From the NCBI GenBank assembly GCA_903924405.1, contig CAIYBH010000340.1, positions 1-48,475 of the forward strand: a stretch of DNA of 48,475 bases, given 5' to 3'. Position 1 is the stretch's first letter; the number at the start of each line of letters is the position of its first letter. Positions 18,109-27,362 of this stretch are shown here, one piece after another. This DNA is from an uncultured Planctomycetaceae bacterium (GTDB lineage: Bacteria; Planctomycetota; Planctomycetia; Planctomycetales; Planctomycetaceae). The notes beneath the pieces are model-generated. The model was not told the DNA's origin. It saw only the letters and a program-made list of their open reading frames with translations, and did no database searches. The position numbers and the translations under genes were made by a program.

Positions 18109-18531
18109 ATGCTGAAGAGTCATGAGATGCAGATCCGAGTTCGTTACAGTGAGACGGACGCTATGGGCTTTCTGCATCATGCCAACTACCTGTGTTATTT
18201 TGAAATGGGTCGAACTGAGTTGTTCCGGGCGCAGGGGGGCAACTACCGTCGGATGGAGGAACTTGGTTTATTTCTGGTGGTGGCTCGCCTGGACGTACGT
18301 TACCGTCGTTCAGCGCGTTATGACGATCTGCTGACGTTGCATACGGAGATCACCAAATCGGGGATGGCCAAGCTCGAGCATAGCTATCGGCTGATGCGAG
18401 GTGACGAGTTGCTGGCGGAAGCCACGTCGGTGCTGGCCTGTGTGAACCGAGCCGGCGCGGTTCAGCCGATCCCGGAGAATCTTGTGGAACTGACCCGAGC
18501 GACAAGTTCGGAGAATGGAGCAGGGGCTTAA
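18109..18531 (+). CDS. Hotdog-fold acyl-CoA thioesterase (YbgC/4HBT type)
   Basis: 140 residues from the ATG at 18109; GTG at 18091 and TTG at 18049 are longer alternatives. The catalytic loop is VRYSETDAMGFLHHANYLCYFEMGRTELFR, with D17 at the position of the catalytic Asp of 4-hydroxybenzoyl-CoA thioesterase and YbgC. The protein should hydrolyse acyl-CoA thioesters in the cytoplasm. In proteobacteria YbgC sits with tol-pal genes; no such link exists here, where the neighbours are the VTT protein and a short coiled-coil protein. Confidence 0.92.
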   Translation: MLKSHEMQIRVRYSETDAMGFLHHANYLCYFEMGRTELFRAQGGNYRRMEELGLFLVVARLDVRYRRSARYDDLLTLHTEITKSGMAKLEHSYRLMRGDELLAEATSVLACVNRAGAVQPIPENLVELTRATSSENGAGA

Positions 18532-18642
18532 ATTTGAAGTGACGTGGCACAGGTGAGTTGTGCCGAGTGCGCAATTGATTCTGTCGGTGGGCATCTGCGC
18601 GGCGGCAGTGCAGGGGAACGATTCACGGGGAGGGATGTGGCC

Positions 18643-18891
18643 ATGAAACGTGTGGATTTTGTCAGTCCCGGTGCACGACTGGAAGAAGCGTTCAGGAAAC
18701 TGGAAGCTGCCTGGGCGGAAGCGCAGCCACACTGGAATGACGCGGTCAGTCAGAAGGTCGAGGACGACTACCTGCTGCCGTTGCGGGCACAGATCCGCAG
18801 CCTGACGGACGCGATCTCGAAGACATCCCAGACGATGCGTCGCGCCGAATGGGAATGCCAGCATCAGCGTGAGCGTGGCGGTTCACTGTAG
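18643..18891 (+). CDS. Short helical/coiled-coil protein, unknown function
   Basis: 82 residues from the ATG at 18643, with an excellent GGGGAGGGA ribosome-binding site. The sequence is almost all amphipathic helix (RLEEAFRKLEAAWAEAQPHW, then LRAQIRSLTDAISKTSQTM) with charged flanks. I cannot assign a family. It follows the thioesterase by 111 bp and is the last gene of the long + strand run. Third positions rich in G or C, as in its neighbours, support coding. Confidence 0.65.
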   Translation: MKRVDFVSPGARLEEAFRKLEAAWAEAQPHWNDAVSQKVEDDYLLPLRAQIRSLTDAISKTSQTMRRAEWECQHQRERGGSL

Positions 18892-18995
18892 TTGGCTGAT
18901 GCCCGAACGGAGAAACAGACATCAGACATGCCGTGCCGCGTATTTTGTCGTTGCCTGACGGCTCAAGGTGCAGCGGTGCACAGAGGCCGTGGCGA

Positions 18996-19889
18996 CTACT
19001 GCCGTGGCATGTCCAGCCACTGCTGTACCAGCGGTTGCAGATCTGCCGGGGTGGCCGCTGGAACTTCCTGGCGACTGAGTAGTTCATTAAGGGGGACAGT
19101 CGTATTCTCGATTTCTCCGCCGGTAGCGATCCAGAACTGGCCACTGGCCAGGCCGGAATCGATATTCAGTACAGGATTGCTGTCGGCCGTAAAGCGTGCG
19201 GCGGTGATGGCCCGCCATTGGCCATCGGGCAATAGCACAGAGGGATTGGAGAACACGGCCTTGCGAGTTTTGGTGGTTGACACGCGGTTACGCTGAAAAT
19301 CCTCGACGAAGGCGTAGTAGCCTTTCATTGACGTATCTTTGGTCAGGGTGCTGAATGTGACGAGGTGCCGCCACGCGTTGTCACCGGGGTGAAAAAACCA
19401 CGACGAGTACTCGGTCCTCTCACCGGAGCGTTTAGCGGCAACAGCAAAGCGATAGGTTTCACCGACCTTCCAATCGAAATCGAGGAAGGACTGGCCTCCG
19501 GTTCCCTCGTTACCAAAGCGTTTGACGCGCACTTCCGGATGGTTGTGAAGCAGTTTCACACGCTGCTCATCCCTGACGGAATTGGGATCATTCTGGTCAC
19601 CCGGATCCCAGACAGAGAACAGGATGACTTTGTTGTGGTTACTGAGTTCCTGGATACCAAAATAGCCCTGACTGAAACCGCACACACAGAAATAGGTCCC
19701 TTCGGCGGAAGACTGCACCTGAACCTCGTTGTAGAAGACAACGGAATCGGGCACCTTCTGATAGCCGAGGTGGACCGACCGACAGGCGATACCTTTCAGT
19801 TTTTGATCAACAGCCATGGCGGGATGCAGATTGGGCAGCAGGCAGAGGCTGAGGGTACTGATCAGCAGGCAGCGATGAAAGAGAGTCAT
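18996..19889 (-). CDS. Exported DUF3472 protein
   Basis: 297 residues from the start at 19889 (reverse strand), chosen because a clear signal peptide begins there (MTLFHRCLLISTLSLCLLPNLHPAMA, cleaved near A26). The body carries DUF3472-type stretches: SVHLGYQKVPDSVVFYNEVQV, GTYFCVCGFSQGYFGIQEL, then EGTGGQSFLDFDWKVGETYRF and YYAFVEDFQRNRVSTTKTRKA. The fold is probably a beta-sandwich; the family function is unknown but often found in secreted sugar-related proteins. It is the first - strand gene in the window and converges with the coiled-coil gene. A 0.8 kb gap separates it from the divergent vWA gene. Confidence 0.9.
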   Translation of the reverse strand: MTLFHRCLLISTLSLCLLPNLHPAMAVDQKLKGIACRSVHLGYQKVPDSVVFYNEVQVQSSAEGTYFCVCGFSQGYFGIQELSNHNKVILFSVWDPGDQNDPNSVRDEQRVKLLHNHPEVRVKRFGNEGTGGQSFLDFDWKVGETYRFAVAAKRSGERTEYSSWFFHPGDNAWRHLVTFSTLTKDTSMKGYYAFVEDFQRNRVSTTKTRKAVFSNPSVLLPDGQWRAITAARFTADSNPVLNIDSGLASGQFWIATGGEIENTTVPLNELLSRQEVPAATPADLQPLVQQWLDMPRQ

Positions 19890-20704
19890 GGTGTTTCGCC
19901 TGGAAGAGGACAGAGAACAGAACTCGCAGCGGGGAATTGCCGGATGGCACCACAACTGACGGACCGGAAACGTGGAATTTTCCCGGGATTGTCCGGCAGC
20001 GGGCGTTTGTGTACACGCTAGTATAGCAAATCAGAGGGAAAATCAGTAGGCCGACGCAGAGTGTCAGCTGTCTTTGGGCCCTGGAGCAACGTGTGAGCGG
20101 TTGTGCAGAGCCAAAAACGCCGGAATTCCTTAGTTTTCACGCAAATTCGACGATTTCAGACGAACACGGGCGGAAATCAGCGCGTTGATGTCGGGCCACC
20201 AGAAACCTGAAGAATCCCCGACCGACGTCCTGAAAAGATTGTGTGCGGCATCGCGGAAAGGTAGCATTTTGGCAGCAGTTCGCCGATAATTCCGAAGGGA
20301 GTGCTGCAGGACAGGTGGGTTTCATTCCATTGGGGGGTGAGACGACGTTTGGACTGTGGTGAGATAACTCTGACGGCGGGCGGGTCCTGATGATTTCATC
20401 CGAGGACCTCCCTGCGTGTCTGGGAATAACGATGAATCAGCGGAAATCGGGCCTCAGCAACGCCGGCGCAACAAAGTCGGCGACGTCGAATGGGCCTGAA
20501 GAAATCTGCACGTAAGCGGTGACCGGAACGGGCTCATCGAGGGTGTTGCAGAGAGGGTGTTGCAGAAAACCATTCAGTGGCGGACAGGTTTCAGTAAACG
20601 GGTCGAAACAGAGGCAGACGGGTTGCAAAACAGAAATCCGCTGCAGACACCGGTGGGGGTCATTGGTGTCGGTTAAACAGGACCTCACAGGTCGGAGCCT
20701 ACTC
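19890..20704. other. Divergent intergenic region, 815 bp
   Basis: This lies between the DUF3472 gene (-) and the vWA gene (+). I see no protein-like ORF. A TATACT-like -10 for the - strand can be read at 20020-20025 but without a good -35. A good ribosome-binding site (GGAG, 20694-20697) lies at the right end. GC skew weakens and changes sign somewhere around or just after this region. Confidence 0.4.
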
Positions 20705-22666
20705 TTGAGCACGATTCCTGCAGACATGACATCTCAGACGGCGGCAGAAGCTGAGGTCCTCGAAGAAGGATCCGCGCTCTGGACATTGTTTGACACAGTG
20801 CCTGCCTGGGGCATGAGTGTTCTATTGCATGCGGGAATCTTTCTGGTCCTGCTGACCATCACGCTGCCCGAGATCATCCTTCCGGAACTGAACCTCACGT
20901 CTGCCGTTGAAACGGAAGAAGTCCGACCTGAAGAGTACGTCATCGACACAGAGCCCACCGAAGAGCTGGGCACAATGAGTACCCTGAACATTGAGGGAGC
21001 CTCCGCTGCGATGGCTCAGAATCAGGGACTGGACAATCATCGGGAGAATTTGCAGCAGATCGAAAGCAGCATCGTCAACCCGAAGGTTGAGATGTACGAA
21101 ACGGTCACTGCGCCCAGTGAAGCTGAGACCATCGAAAACCTTGACCTCACCGGGACCACTGAGCATCCGGGGGGCACGGAAGGCGCCGTTGACCGCGTCA
21201 CACTCGAGATCGCTTCATCGCTGCGACAGGGAAAGACGATGCCGGTCTGGCTGTTTGACGAATCAATCTCCCTCGAAAGTCGCCGTGAAGAGATTATCGC
21301 GCGGTTTGAGAACATCTATCGTCAACTTGGCCTGATGGATGATCTTGACACCAAAGACGCGCTGAAGACTGGCATCATTGGCTACGGGGCGCAGGTGCAC
21401 CTGCTGGTGAAAGAGCCGACCAGTGATCTGGAGGAAATGTCCAAAGCCGTGAAGTCCATCTCCAGCGACGTATCCGGGGTGGAGAACGTTTTTGCGGCCA
21501 TCAACCTCGCGATTCGTGAGTACGGCCCGGTGCGTCGAAAGATGCGTGCGAACATGATGGTCATCATTGTCACGGACGAGCGTGGTGATGACTTTGGCGG
21601 AGACTCATACGCCGTTCTCGAAGAAACGGTCCGCAGACTGACTCGCGAGGGCATTCGCGTGTACTGCATCGGCAATTCTTCGCCCTTTGGACGCCAGAAA
21701 GGATACGTCCACGTCAAATGGAAGGCGGAAGACGGAACGGAATTCGAAGACGACATTCCGGAAGCGGATCAGGGTCCGGAGACTCCGCTGGCGGAAGGGC
21801 TGCAGTTGCCATTCTGGACGGCAAACGCCCAGCAGCTCGATCGCATGTCCTCGGGCTATGGTCCTTACACACTGTCCCGGCTTTGCAACGAAACGGGCGG
21901 CATCTTTTTCGTGGCCGACGATACCACGATCAAGAAGTGGGACCCGCAGATCATGCGTCAGTATGCTCCTGACTACCGGCCGGGGTCAGAGTATCGGCGA
22001 CAGGTGCAGAGCAATCTTGCTAAGGCATCACTGATTGCGGCAGCGCAGCTGGCCGTGACGGAGCCGGTGCCGATTCCACAGCGGACTTTTCAGGCCAATA
22101 ACGACAACATCCTGCGTGAGCAGATCACAGAGGCGCAGAAGCCACTGGCCGTTCTGGACTACTTCCTGACTCGCGTGCATGAAGCGCTTGATATGGGTGA
22201 GAAGCACCGCGACAAGCTGGACACCGACCGCTGGCGGGCGCAGTATGATCTTGCGATGGGCCGTATCCTTGCCATGCGTGTGCGAGCCTTTGGCTACAAC
22301 GCCGTACTGGCCGAAATGAAATCCAGTCCGAAACGCTTTGAAAAAGCGGAAAGTAATCAGTGGATTCTGGAACCATCGGATGAGATTCAGGGGGCCGCCA
22401 ATGTTCGCAAGATGCACGACAAAGCCCTCATTTACCTCAATCGAGTGATCGACGAGCATCCGGGAACGCCCTGGGCGTTCCTCGCAAAAATGGAACTGAG
22501 CGAGCCGCTCGGCTGGAAATGGCGCGAGGGCCAGATTGACATCCCGCAGATGAATGGCGGAGGTAACAATCCCCGCACACCTCAGTTTGCTCCGGAAGAA
22601 GAGCAGCGGCGGCGACAGGCTCAGGAAATGCAGAAGAAAAAACAGGACTCCCGGCCGAAAGTCTGA
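20705..22666 (+). CDS. Membrane-anchored von Willebrand factor A domain protein
   Basis: 653 residues from TTG at 20705, which has GGAG seven bases upstream; ATG at 20726 lacks a ribosome-binding site but is possible. A single N-terminal helix (VLLHAGIFLVLLTITLPEIIL) resembles a TonB-like anchor and is followed by an acidic linker. The vWA domain starts near 180 with the metal site DESIS (D185, matching DxSxS) in VWLFDESISLESRREEI, and TDERGDD (D291) supplies the distal Asp. The C-terminal third is helical, ending in a Gln/Arg/Lys-rich tail (EEEQRRRQAQEMQKKKQ). It probably binds a protein ligand through a divalent metal in the periplasm. The MBL exonuclease gene starts 40 bp downstream, so the two are probably cotranscribed. 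Confidence 0.85.
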   Translation: MSTIPADMTSQTAAEAEVLEEGSALWTLFDTVPAWGMSVLLHAGIFLVLLTITLPEIILPELNLTSAVETEEVRPEEYVIDTEPTEELGTMSTLNIEGASAAMAQNQGLDNHRENLQQIESSIVNPKVEMYETVTAPSEAETIENLDLTGTTEHPGGTEGAVDRVTLEIASSLRQGKTMPVWLFDESISLESRREEIIARFENIYRQLGLMDDLDTKDALKTGIIGYGAQVHLLVKEPTSDLEEMSKAVKSISSDVSGVENVFAAINLAIREYGPVRRKMRANMMVIIVTDERGDDFGGDSYAVLEETVRRLTREGIRVYCIGNSSPFGRQKGYVHVKWKAEDGTEFEDDIPEADQGPETPLAEGLQLPFWTANAQQLDRMSSGYGPYTLSRLCNETGGIFFVADDTTIKKWDPQIMRQYAPDYRPGSEYRRQVQSNLAKASLIAAAQLAVTEPVPIPQRTFQANNDNILREQITEAQKPLAVLDYFLTRVHEALDMGEKHRDKLDTDRWRAQYDLAMGRILAMRVRAFGYNAVLAEMKSSPKRFEKAESNQWILEPSDEIQGAANVRKMHDKALIYLNRVIDEHPGTPWAFLAKMELSEPLGWKWREGQIDIPQMNGGGNNPRTPQFAPEEEQRRRQAQEMQKKKQDSRPKV

Positions 22667-22706
22667 CCGCTTTTCAGCCAGCACTCGGTATGGAAAACAC
22701 GCGGCT

Positions 22707-23711
22707 ATGTCAGATGGGCCATTGATCCAGGAGACGTCCTCCGGTTTATTCTGTGAAATCGGAGGCTTCTACATTGACCCCTGGCGACGTGTCAGCCGTG
22801 CCGTAATCACGCACGCCCATGCAGACCACGCGCGTCCGGGGTCTCAGGCCTACCTCGCCAGCCAGGAAGGCCTGCGGGTCCTCCGCAGCCGATTGGGCCC
22901 CACGGCGAAAATTGAGACATTGCCGTATGGACAGCCCTGCCTCATTAACGGTGTCCGTGTCTCCCTGCACCCCGCGGGACATGTGCTGGGCTCGGCGCAG
23001 GTACGTGTCGAGTATCGCGGGGAGGTCTGGGTTGTCAGTGGTGACTACAAAATTGAGCAGGACACCACCTGTGCAGCATTCGAACCCGTGCGGTGCCATA
23101 CGTTCATCACCGAATCAACGTTTGGCCTTCCCATTTATCGCTGGGCCCCTCAGACGGAGATTTTCAGCGATATCAATGACTGGTGGATTCGATGCCGGGA
23201 CGCAGGCCAGCCCGCAGTGATTCTTGCCTATTCACTGGGCAAGGCTCAGCGGGTTCTTGCCGGAGTCAACCCCGGCATTGGTCCGATCTTCTGCCATTCC
23301 GCCGTGGAAGAACTGAACCGCGAGTACCGTGCCAGCGGGATTGAGTTGCCTCCGACGTTTCTTGTCAGTCAGGCGCCAGCCCGAAAGACATGGGAAGGCG
23401 CACTGGTGATTGCACCGCCGGCGGCCGCCAACTCATCGTGGATGAATCGCTTTAACACCGGATCCACCGCGATGGTTTCAGGCTGGATGCTGACCCGAGC
23501 CACGCGGCGCTGGCAATCCGTCGACCGTGGCTTTCCACTGTCTGATCACGCAGACTGGCCCGGACTTCTGCACGCGATTGAAGAGACCGGTGCGGAGCAG
23601 ATCCTGGTGACCCACGGTCACACGGAACCCATGGTGCGTTACCTGAATGAAAACGGCCGAATCGCTCGTACCGTGAAGACTCAGTTTGCCGCGACTGTTG
23701 ACGCAGAATGA
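22707..23711 (+). CDS. MBL-fold exonuclease of the 'ligase-associated' type
   Basis: 334 residues from the ATG at 22707. The metallo-beta-lactamase site is THAHADHARPG (H36, H38, D40, H41), followed by LHPAGHVLGSAQVRVEYRG, VVSGDYK and ITESTFGLPIYR, and a beta-CASP-like region with FPLSDHADWPGLL and THGHTEP. These are the signatures of the family encoded beside an ATP-dependent DNA ligase and a DEXH helicase in many bacteria, thought to process DNA ends for repair. Here the neighbours are a vWA protein and a small secreted protein; no ligase is in the window. A hairpin terminator follows. Confidence 0.9.
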   Translation: MSDGPLIQETSSGLFCEIGGFYIDPWRRVSRAVITHAHADHARPGSQAYLASQEGLRVLRSRLGPTAKIETLPYGQPCLINGVRVSLHPAGHVLGSAQVRVEYRGEVWVVSGDYKIEQDTTCAAFEPVRCHTFITESTFGLPIYRWAPQTEIFSDINDWWIRCRDAGQPAVILAYSLGKAQRVLAGVNPGIGPIFCHSAVEELNREYRASGIELPPTFLVSQAPARKTWEGALVIAPPAAANSSWMNRFNTGSTAMVSGWMLTRATRRWQSVDRGFPLSDHADWPGLLHAIEETGAEQILVTHGHTEPMVRYLNENGRIARTVKTQFAATVDAE

Positions 23712-23743
23712 CTGCAGATCACGAACCGCATCTGCAGCTTTGT
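23712..23743 (+). terminator. Probable terminator after the MBL exonuclease
   Basis: A perfect 8-bp stem CTGCAGAT/ATCTGCAG (23712-23719 and 23730-23737) has a 10-base loop and is followed by CTTTGTT. It starts directly after the stop codon, between convergent genes. Confidence 0.55.
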
Positions 23744-23770
23744 TCACTTGAGGTGATCGGTCCGCTGAAC

Positions 23771-24250
23771 TTACCGCGGGCACTGTCGCGTCAGACGAAA
23801 ATTTCCGGTGTCATCTTTGGAACAGTACGTGGCCTGAAACCGATTCCCGGTCACGGTTCCCTGAAAGCGAAAGGTACCGAACAGTAAACCCAGATGACGA
23901 CTTCCTGACAGTTGCACGGAACCATCCGGATTGTGCTTTGCGTTCAGTGTCGCTTTGTAGCGAAACGGAATGATTGCACAGAATTTTCCGGTGAAACTGA
24001 CCGCATACTGACTGTTGTTGACCCGACAGAACTCCGCCGTCATCGGCCCCTGATGGCCGGTGGACTGACTGCTCCATGTGCCCGTCCAACGTCCGGAAAG
24101 ATCCGGTGCTGATGGAACAACGGCCGCAGCAGTCTCGACCTGCTGCGACTGAGCATCCTGAGCCATCGCAACAGGAGACAGGAGCAGCACGGGCACCAGC
24201 AGGCTTAGCGCAGTCAGCCGAGGTGATCGGGAATCATGTCGACTCAGCAT
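23771..24250 (-). CDS. Small secreted protein, unknown function
   Basis: 159 residues from the start at 24250 (- strand), with a signal peptide LTALSLLVPVLLLSPVAMAQ cleaved near residue 30. A short linker is followed by a compact beta-rich domain (DLSGRWTGTWSSQSTGHQGP to the C-terminus) with cysteines at FCRV, FCAII, YCSK and RQCPR, and many aromatic/Gly positions suggesting a lipocalin-like or beta-barrel fold. I do not recognise a named family. An AGAAAGAG ribosome-binding region precedes the start. It converges with the MBL gene and is 456 bp from the PQQ gene on the same strand. Confidence 0.75.
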   Translation of the reverse strand: MLSRHDSRSPRLTALSLLVPVLLLSPVAMAQDAQSQQVETAAAVVPSAPDLSGRWTGTWSSQSTGHQGPMTAEFCRVNNSQYAVSFTGKFCAIIPFRYKATLNAKHNPDGSVQLSGSRHLGLLFGTFRFQGTVTGNRFQATYCSKDDTGNFRLTRQCPR

Positions 24251-24706
24251 GTTCAGACTCTTTCTGTAGAAAACCGGGGGCACTGAGGGACGACCGCGGC
24301 CTGATCCACTGTAGAGACGCAGCGGGGTGAAACGGTTGTGTTCATCGCTATCCGACACAGGATGAAGCATATCCCGTCGTCAGGAGGGACATGCCTTCCG
24401 AAACACGCGCTGCCGGAGAAAACCTGGGGGCTTTTCGCGAAATCGGGGCGGATTTTTCTCGACACGGCCACAGAGTTCGCCCGGGCGTCAAAATTTCCCA
24501 GCCCGGGTTTGCGAGAGACAGCAGAACATGTCCGGCCAGAGACGCTAAAGGTGTTCCGAATCATCGTCGGTGCCCCAGTCACGTTCCGACACGGACATTC
24601 GGCTCCCAGCGTGCTGCATTGACCGAACTGCCCCCATTCCGGGCATCATATCCATGAACGCAGGTGGCCCCGGGGTGCGACCACCACACAGCGTGTCGGA
24701 CGAAAT
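24251..24706. other. Non-coding spacer, 456 bp
   Basis: This separates two - strand genes. A 94-codon open frame at 24338-24622 (+) has no domain, weak start context and unremarkable composition and is not called. No terminator hairpin or repeat was found. Confidence 0.4.
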
Positions 24707-25915
24707 CTATCGGGCGATGCGATACAGGTATTCGTCTGTCCGCAGATACATGGAGCCATTGGCAAAAGCCGGAGTGGCCAGCGTTCGACCCGGGACTTCA
24801 TTTTTTCGCACCTCCTGAAAGGTGTGGCCCGGGCGAATCCACGTTGCGTGGCCGGTTTCGTCGAGAAACAGGATGTGCCCATTTGCAAATACCGGCGACG
24901 CTGAAAAATTGCCGCCGAGGCGTTCCATCCAGTGCCGTTCGCCGGTGAGCACATCGACGCAGGAGGCAATTCCGTCATCGGAGACAAAATAGAGATCCTG
25001 ATCGATCAGCAATGGGGTGGGAGTGCTGGGCGCACCGCGTTTCAGCCGCCAGGCCACGTGACTTTCTGTGACATCTCCGGAACCACCCAATCGCACGGCC
25101 ATGAGTTCCGGGTTGTCGTAGTCGTGGTTGTAGATGACCAGTCCATGGGCCACTGTGGGTTGCGGGACAACCGACCAGCCGGGTGCCAGCACGCGCCACA
25201 GTTCTTCACCGGTGGCCAGATCATAGGCGGCGAAGTGATCGGGGCCTGGCGCCATGACCTGAGCTCGCCCGTCCACTTCAGCAACCGTTACAGTGACGAA
25301 GGAATGGCTGATTCGGGCTTTGATGGAGCGAGGCTGGCGCCAGAGCGTTTTCCCGGTCGCCGCATCGACAGCTGCCACAAAGGGATCCACACTGCCATCA
25401 CAAACAATGGCGAGCCGCCCATCGTGCAGCACTGGCGACCCGCCACTGCCATGCAGAGGCGGATACACAAGTTCTGTGTTCAGCCATTCGATCGATCCAT
25501 CAGCTGCCTTCAGACGTGCCATACCCAGCGCACCGAAATGCACATAGACGGCACCATCCTGCACGATCGGCGTCGGACTGGCGTGACTGTTTTTTGTATG
25601 AATCGCAGGCGTCTGTTCGACGGCACGAATTTCGGTGTCCCAGATCGTCTTTCCGGAGATGGCTTCGAGGCAGAGACAACGCAGTGACAGTCCATCTCCC
25701 TGCGGTACGGCGGTGGTCAGAAAGATACGCCCCTGAGAAATGGAAGGCGACGACCAGCCGAGTCCGGGAACGGGCACTTTCCAGGCCACATTTTCTGAAT
25801 CGGACCATTCCAGCGGCGTTGCGGGGCCGGTCACATGTCCATTGGCCTCAGGTCCTCGAAACTGCGGCCAGTCCGTCGGAAGCAGGCTTGCAACAATCAG
25901 AAACAACAGAGACAT
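24707..25915 (-). CDS. PQQ-type beta-propeller repeat protein (paralogue 1)
   Basis: 402 residues, start at 25915 with a strong GAGGGGAG ribosome-binding site. A short hydrophobic N-terminus (MSLLFLIVASLLPTDW) is followed by WPQFRGPEANGH, the standard planctomycete opening, and repeated blades of the form DxxTGxxLW (AATGKTLWRQP, ATGEELWRV, VLTGERHWMERL). The propeller is likely seven- or eight-bladed; no PQQ-binding dehydrogenase residues are obvious, so it is probably a non-enzymatic scaffold or substrate-binding protein. A second copy lies at 33201-34538. Confidence 0.92.
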   Translation of the reverse strand: MSLLFLIVASLLPTDWPQFRGPEANGHVTGPATPLEWSDSENVAWKVPVPGLGWSSPSISQGRIFLTTAVPQGDGLSLRCLCLEAISGKTIWDTEIRAVEQTPAIHTKNSHASPTPIVQDGAVYVHFGALGMARLKAADGSIEWLNTELVYPPLHGSGGSPVLHDGRLAIVCDGSVDPFVAAVDAATGKTLWRQPRSIKARISHSFVTVTVAEVDGRAQVMAPGPDHFAAYDLATGEELWRVLAPGWSVVPQPTVAHGLVIYNHDYDNPELMAVRLGGSGDVTESHVAWRLKRGAPSTPTPLLIDQDLYFVSDDGIASCVDVLTGERHWMERLGGNFSASPVFANGHILFLDETGHATWIRPGHTFQEVRKNEVPGRTLATPAFANGSMYLRTDEYLYRIAR

Positions 25916-26129
25916 AGGACCGCTCCCCTCTTGAAAGCCAGTGATGATTCAGACGGACCGCAAGTGAAGCGGCCCAGTGCGGCTCCTGATGGACTGTTTC
26001 GCACAAACAACCAGTTCCCTCGGCGCACAGGGAATTCTGGCAGACCGCTGAAGATGGTGGAAGTCAGTCGCAGAGACACGCGGCGTGCGCCGACCGCAAC
26101 ACACCGCCGAAGCCCACGATATGCGCCAT

Positions 26130-27362
26130 CTATTCCAGCGTATGAACCAGCAGCCCGCTGCGCAGCTTGGGTTCGAACCACGTGCTTTTCGGCGGCATGA
26201 TCTCACCCGCATCGGAAACGGCCATGAGCTGCTCCAGGGTTGTCGGGTACATGGAAATTGCCAGCGCCCAGTCGCCGGAGATGCAAAGCCGTTCAAGCTC
26301 TGCGGTACCGCGGATCCCCCCAACAAAATCGATGCGGGAATCCGTCCGGACATCTTCAATACCCAGAATCGGGTGCAGCACCTGATGTTCAAGGATCGAA
26401 ACGTCGAGCGAACGAATCGGGTCTTTTACGAAAAGCGGATCCGGGGGAATCGTCAGCTTCCACCAACGATGATCGATGAAGAAACAGAAGGATCCCGGAG
26501 CCGGCGGCACAGGATCCGTCGTCTGTTCCAGTTGCCCGATGTCATCCAGCTTTTCCAGTAGCTGTGGCACTGTTAAACCTTGCAGATCGCGGATGACGCG
26601 GTTGTACGCCAGAATCCGCAACTGAGTGGAGGGAAACAGGACCGACAGGAACCAGTTACATTCTTCTGTCCCATCGCCACCGTTTTCAAGTCGACCACGC
26701 AGCTCGCGGCCAGCTCGCCACGCGCTGGCCGCTCGATGGTGACCATCGGCGATATAAAACACCGGGACCGCAGTAAGAGACTGCATGTATTCGGCACAGT
26801 CTTCGATGCGCCAGACCGTGTGACGGATTCCGTCCATGGCCGTGAAGTCATACAGGGGTGTCTGCAGAACCGCCTGATCCACCATCGCATTGACAGCTGG
26901 ATCTTCGCGGTAGGTCAGAAACACCGGACCGGCATTCGCATTCAGTGCCAGCACGTGTCGCGTACGGTCATCTTCCTTGCTCTTGCGTGTCTTTTCGTGC
27001 TTCAGAATCAGATTGTTTTCGTAGTCGTCGATGTGTACGCAGCAGACGATACCGACCTGAGAATGAGTTCCCATGATTTGACGATAGGCGAACAGACAGG
27101 GGGCTGAATCATGGAACAGCACGCCATCGGCGATCAACTTCTGGAAATTTGCTGCGGCAGTGTCGTAGACCTCCTGCGCGTAGGGATTGTGTTCCGGCGG
27201 AAACTCAATATCCGGCCGCACCACATGCAGAAAGCTCAGGGGATTTCCCTCAGCAAGTGCGGCGGCCTCATCGCGATTCACCACATCGTAGGGAACCGAT
27301 GCAACTTTGGCCGCCAGCTCAGGAACCGGACGAAGAGCATATAAGGGCTGAATTCGGGGCAT
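26130..27362 (-). CDS. DUF1015 family protein (SerC-cluster type)
   Basis: 410 residues from the start at 27362, where the typical MPRIQPLYALRPVPELAAKV opening begins; longer in-frame starts up to 27677 add non-conserved sequence. Family stretches are VPYDVVNRDEAAALAEGNPLSFLHV, LILKHEKTRKSKEDDRTRHV, GPVFLTYRED and FYIADGHHRAASAW. DUF1015 proteins are widespread in bacteria, often near serine or phosphoserine genes, but have no proven activity; the conserved His/Asp in ADGHHR suggests an enzyme. It lies 214 bp upstream of the first PQQ gene on the same strand. Confidence 0.93.
   Translation of the reverse strand: MPRIQPLYALRPVPELAAKVASVPYDVVNRDEAAALAEGNPLSFLHVVRPDIEFPPEHNPYAQEVYDTAAANFQKLIADGVLFHDSAPCLFAYRQIMGTHSQVGIVCCVHIDDYENNLILKHEKTRKSKEDDRTRHVLALNANAGPVFLTYREDPAVNAMVDQAVLQTPLYDFTAMDGIRHTVWRIEDCAEYMQSLTAVPVFYIADGHHRAASAWRAGRELRGRLENGGDGTEECNWFLSVLFPSTQLRILAYNRVIRDLQGLTVPQLLEKLDDIGQLEQTTDPVPPAPGSFCFFIDHRWWKLTIPPDPLFVKDPIRSLDVSILEHQVLHPILGIEDVRTDSRIDFVGGIRGTAELERLCISGDWALAISMYPTTLEQLMAVSDAGEIMPPKSTWFEPKLRSGLLVHTLE

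Noticed and set aside
20000..20060. dif site at the skew change
   Set aside because: GCTAGTATAGCAAAT is A/T-rich but does not match the known dif arms and core well enough.
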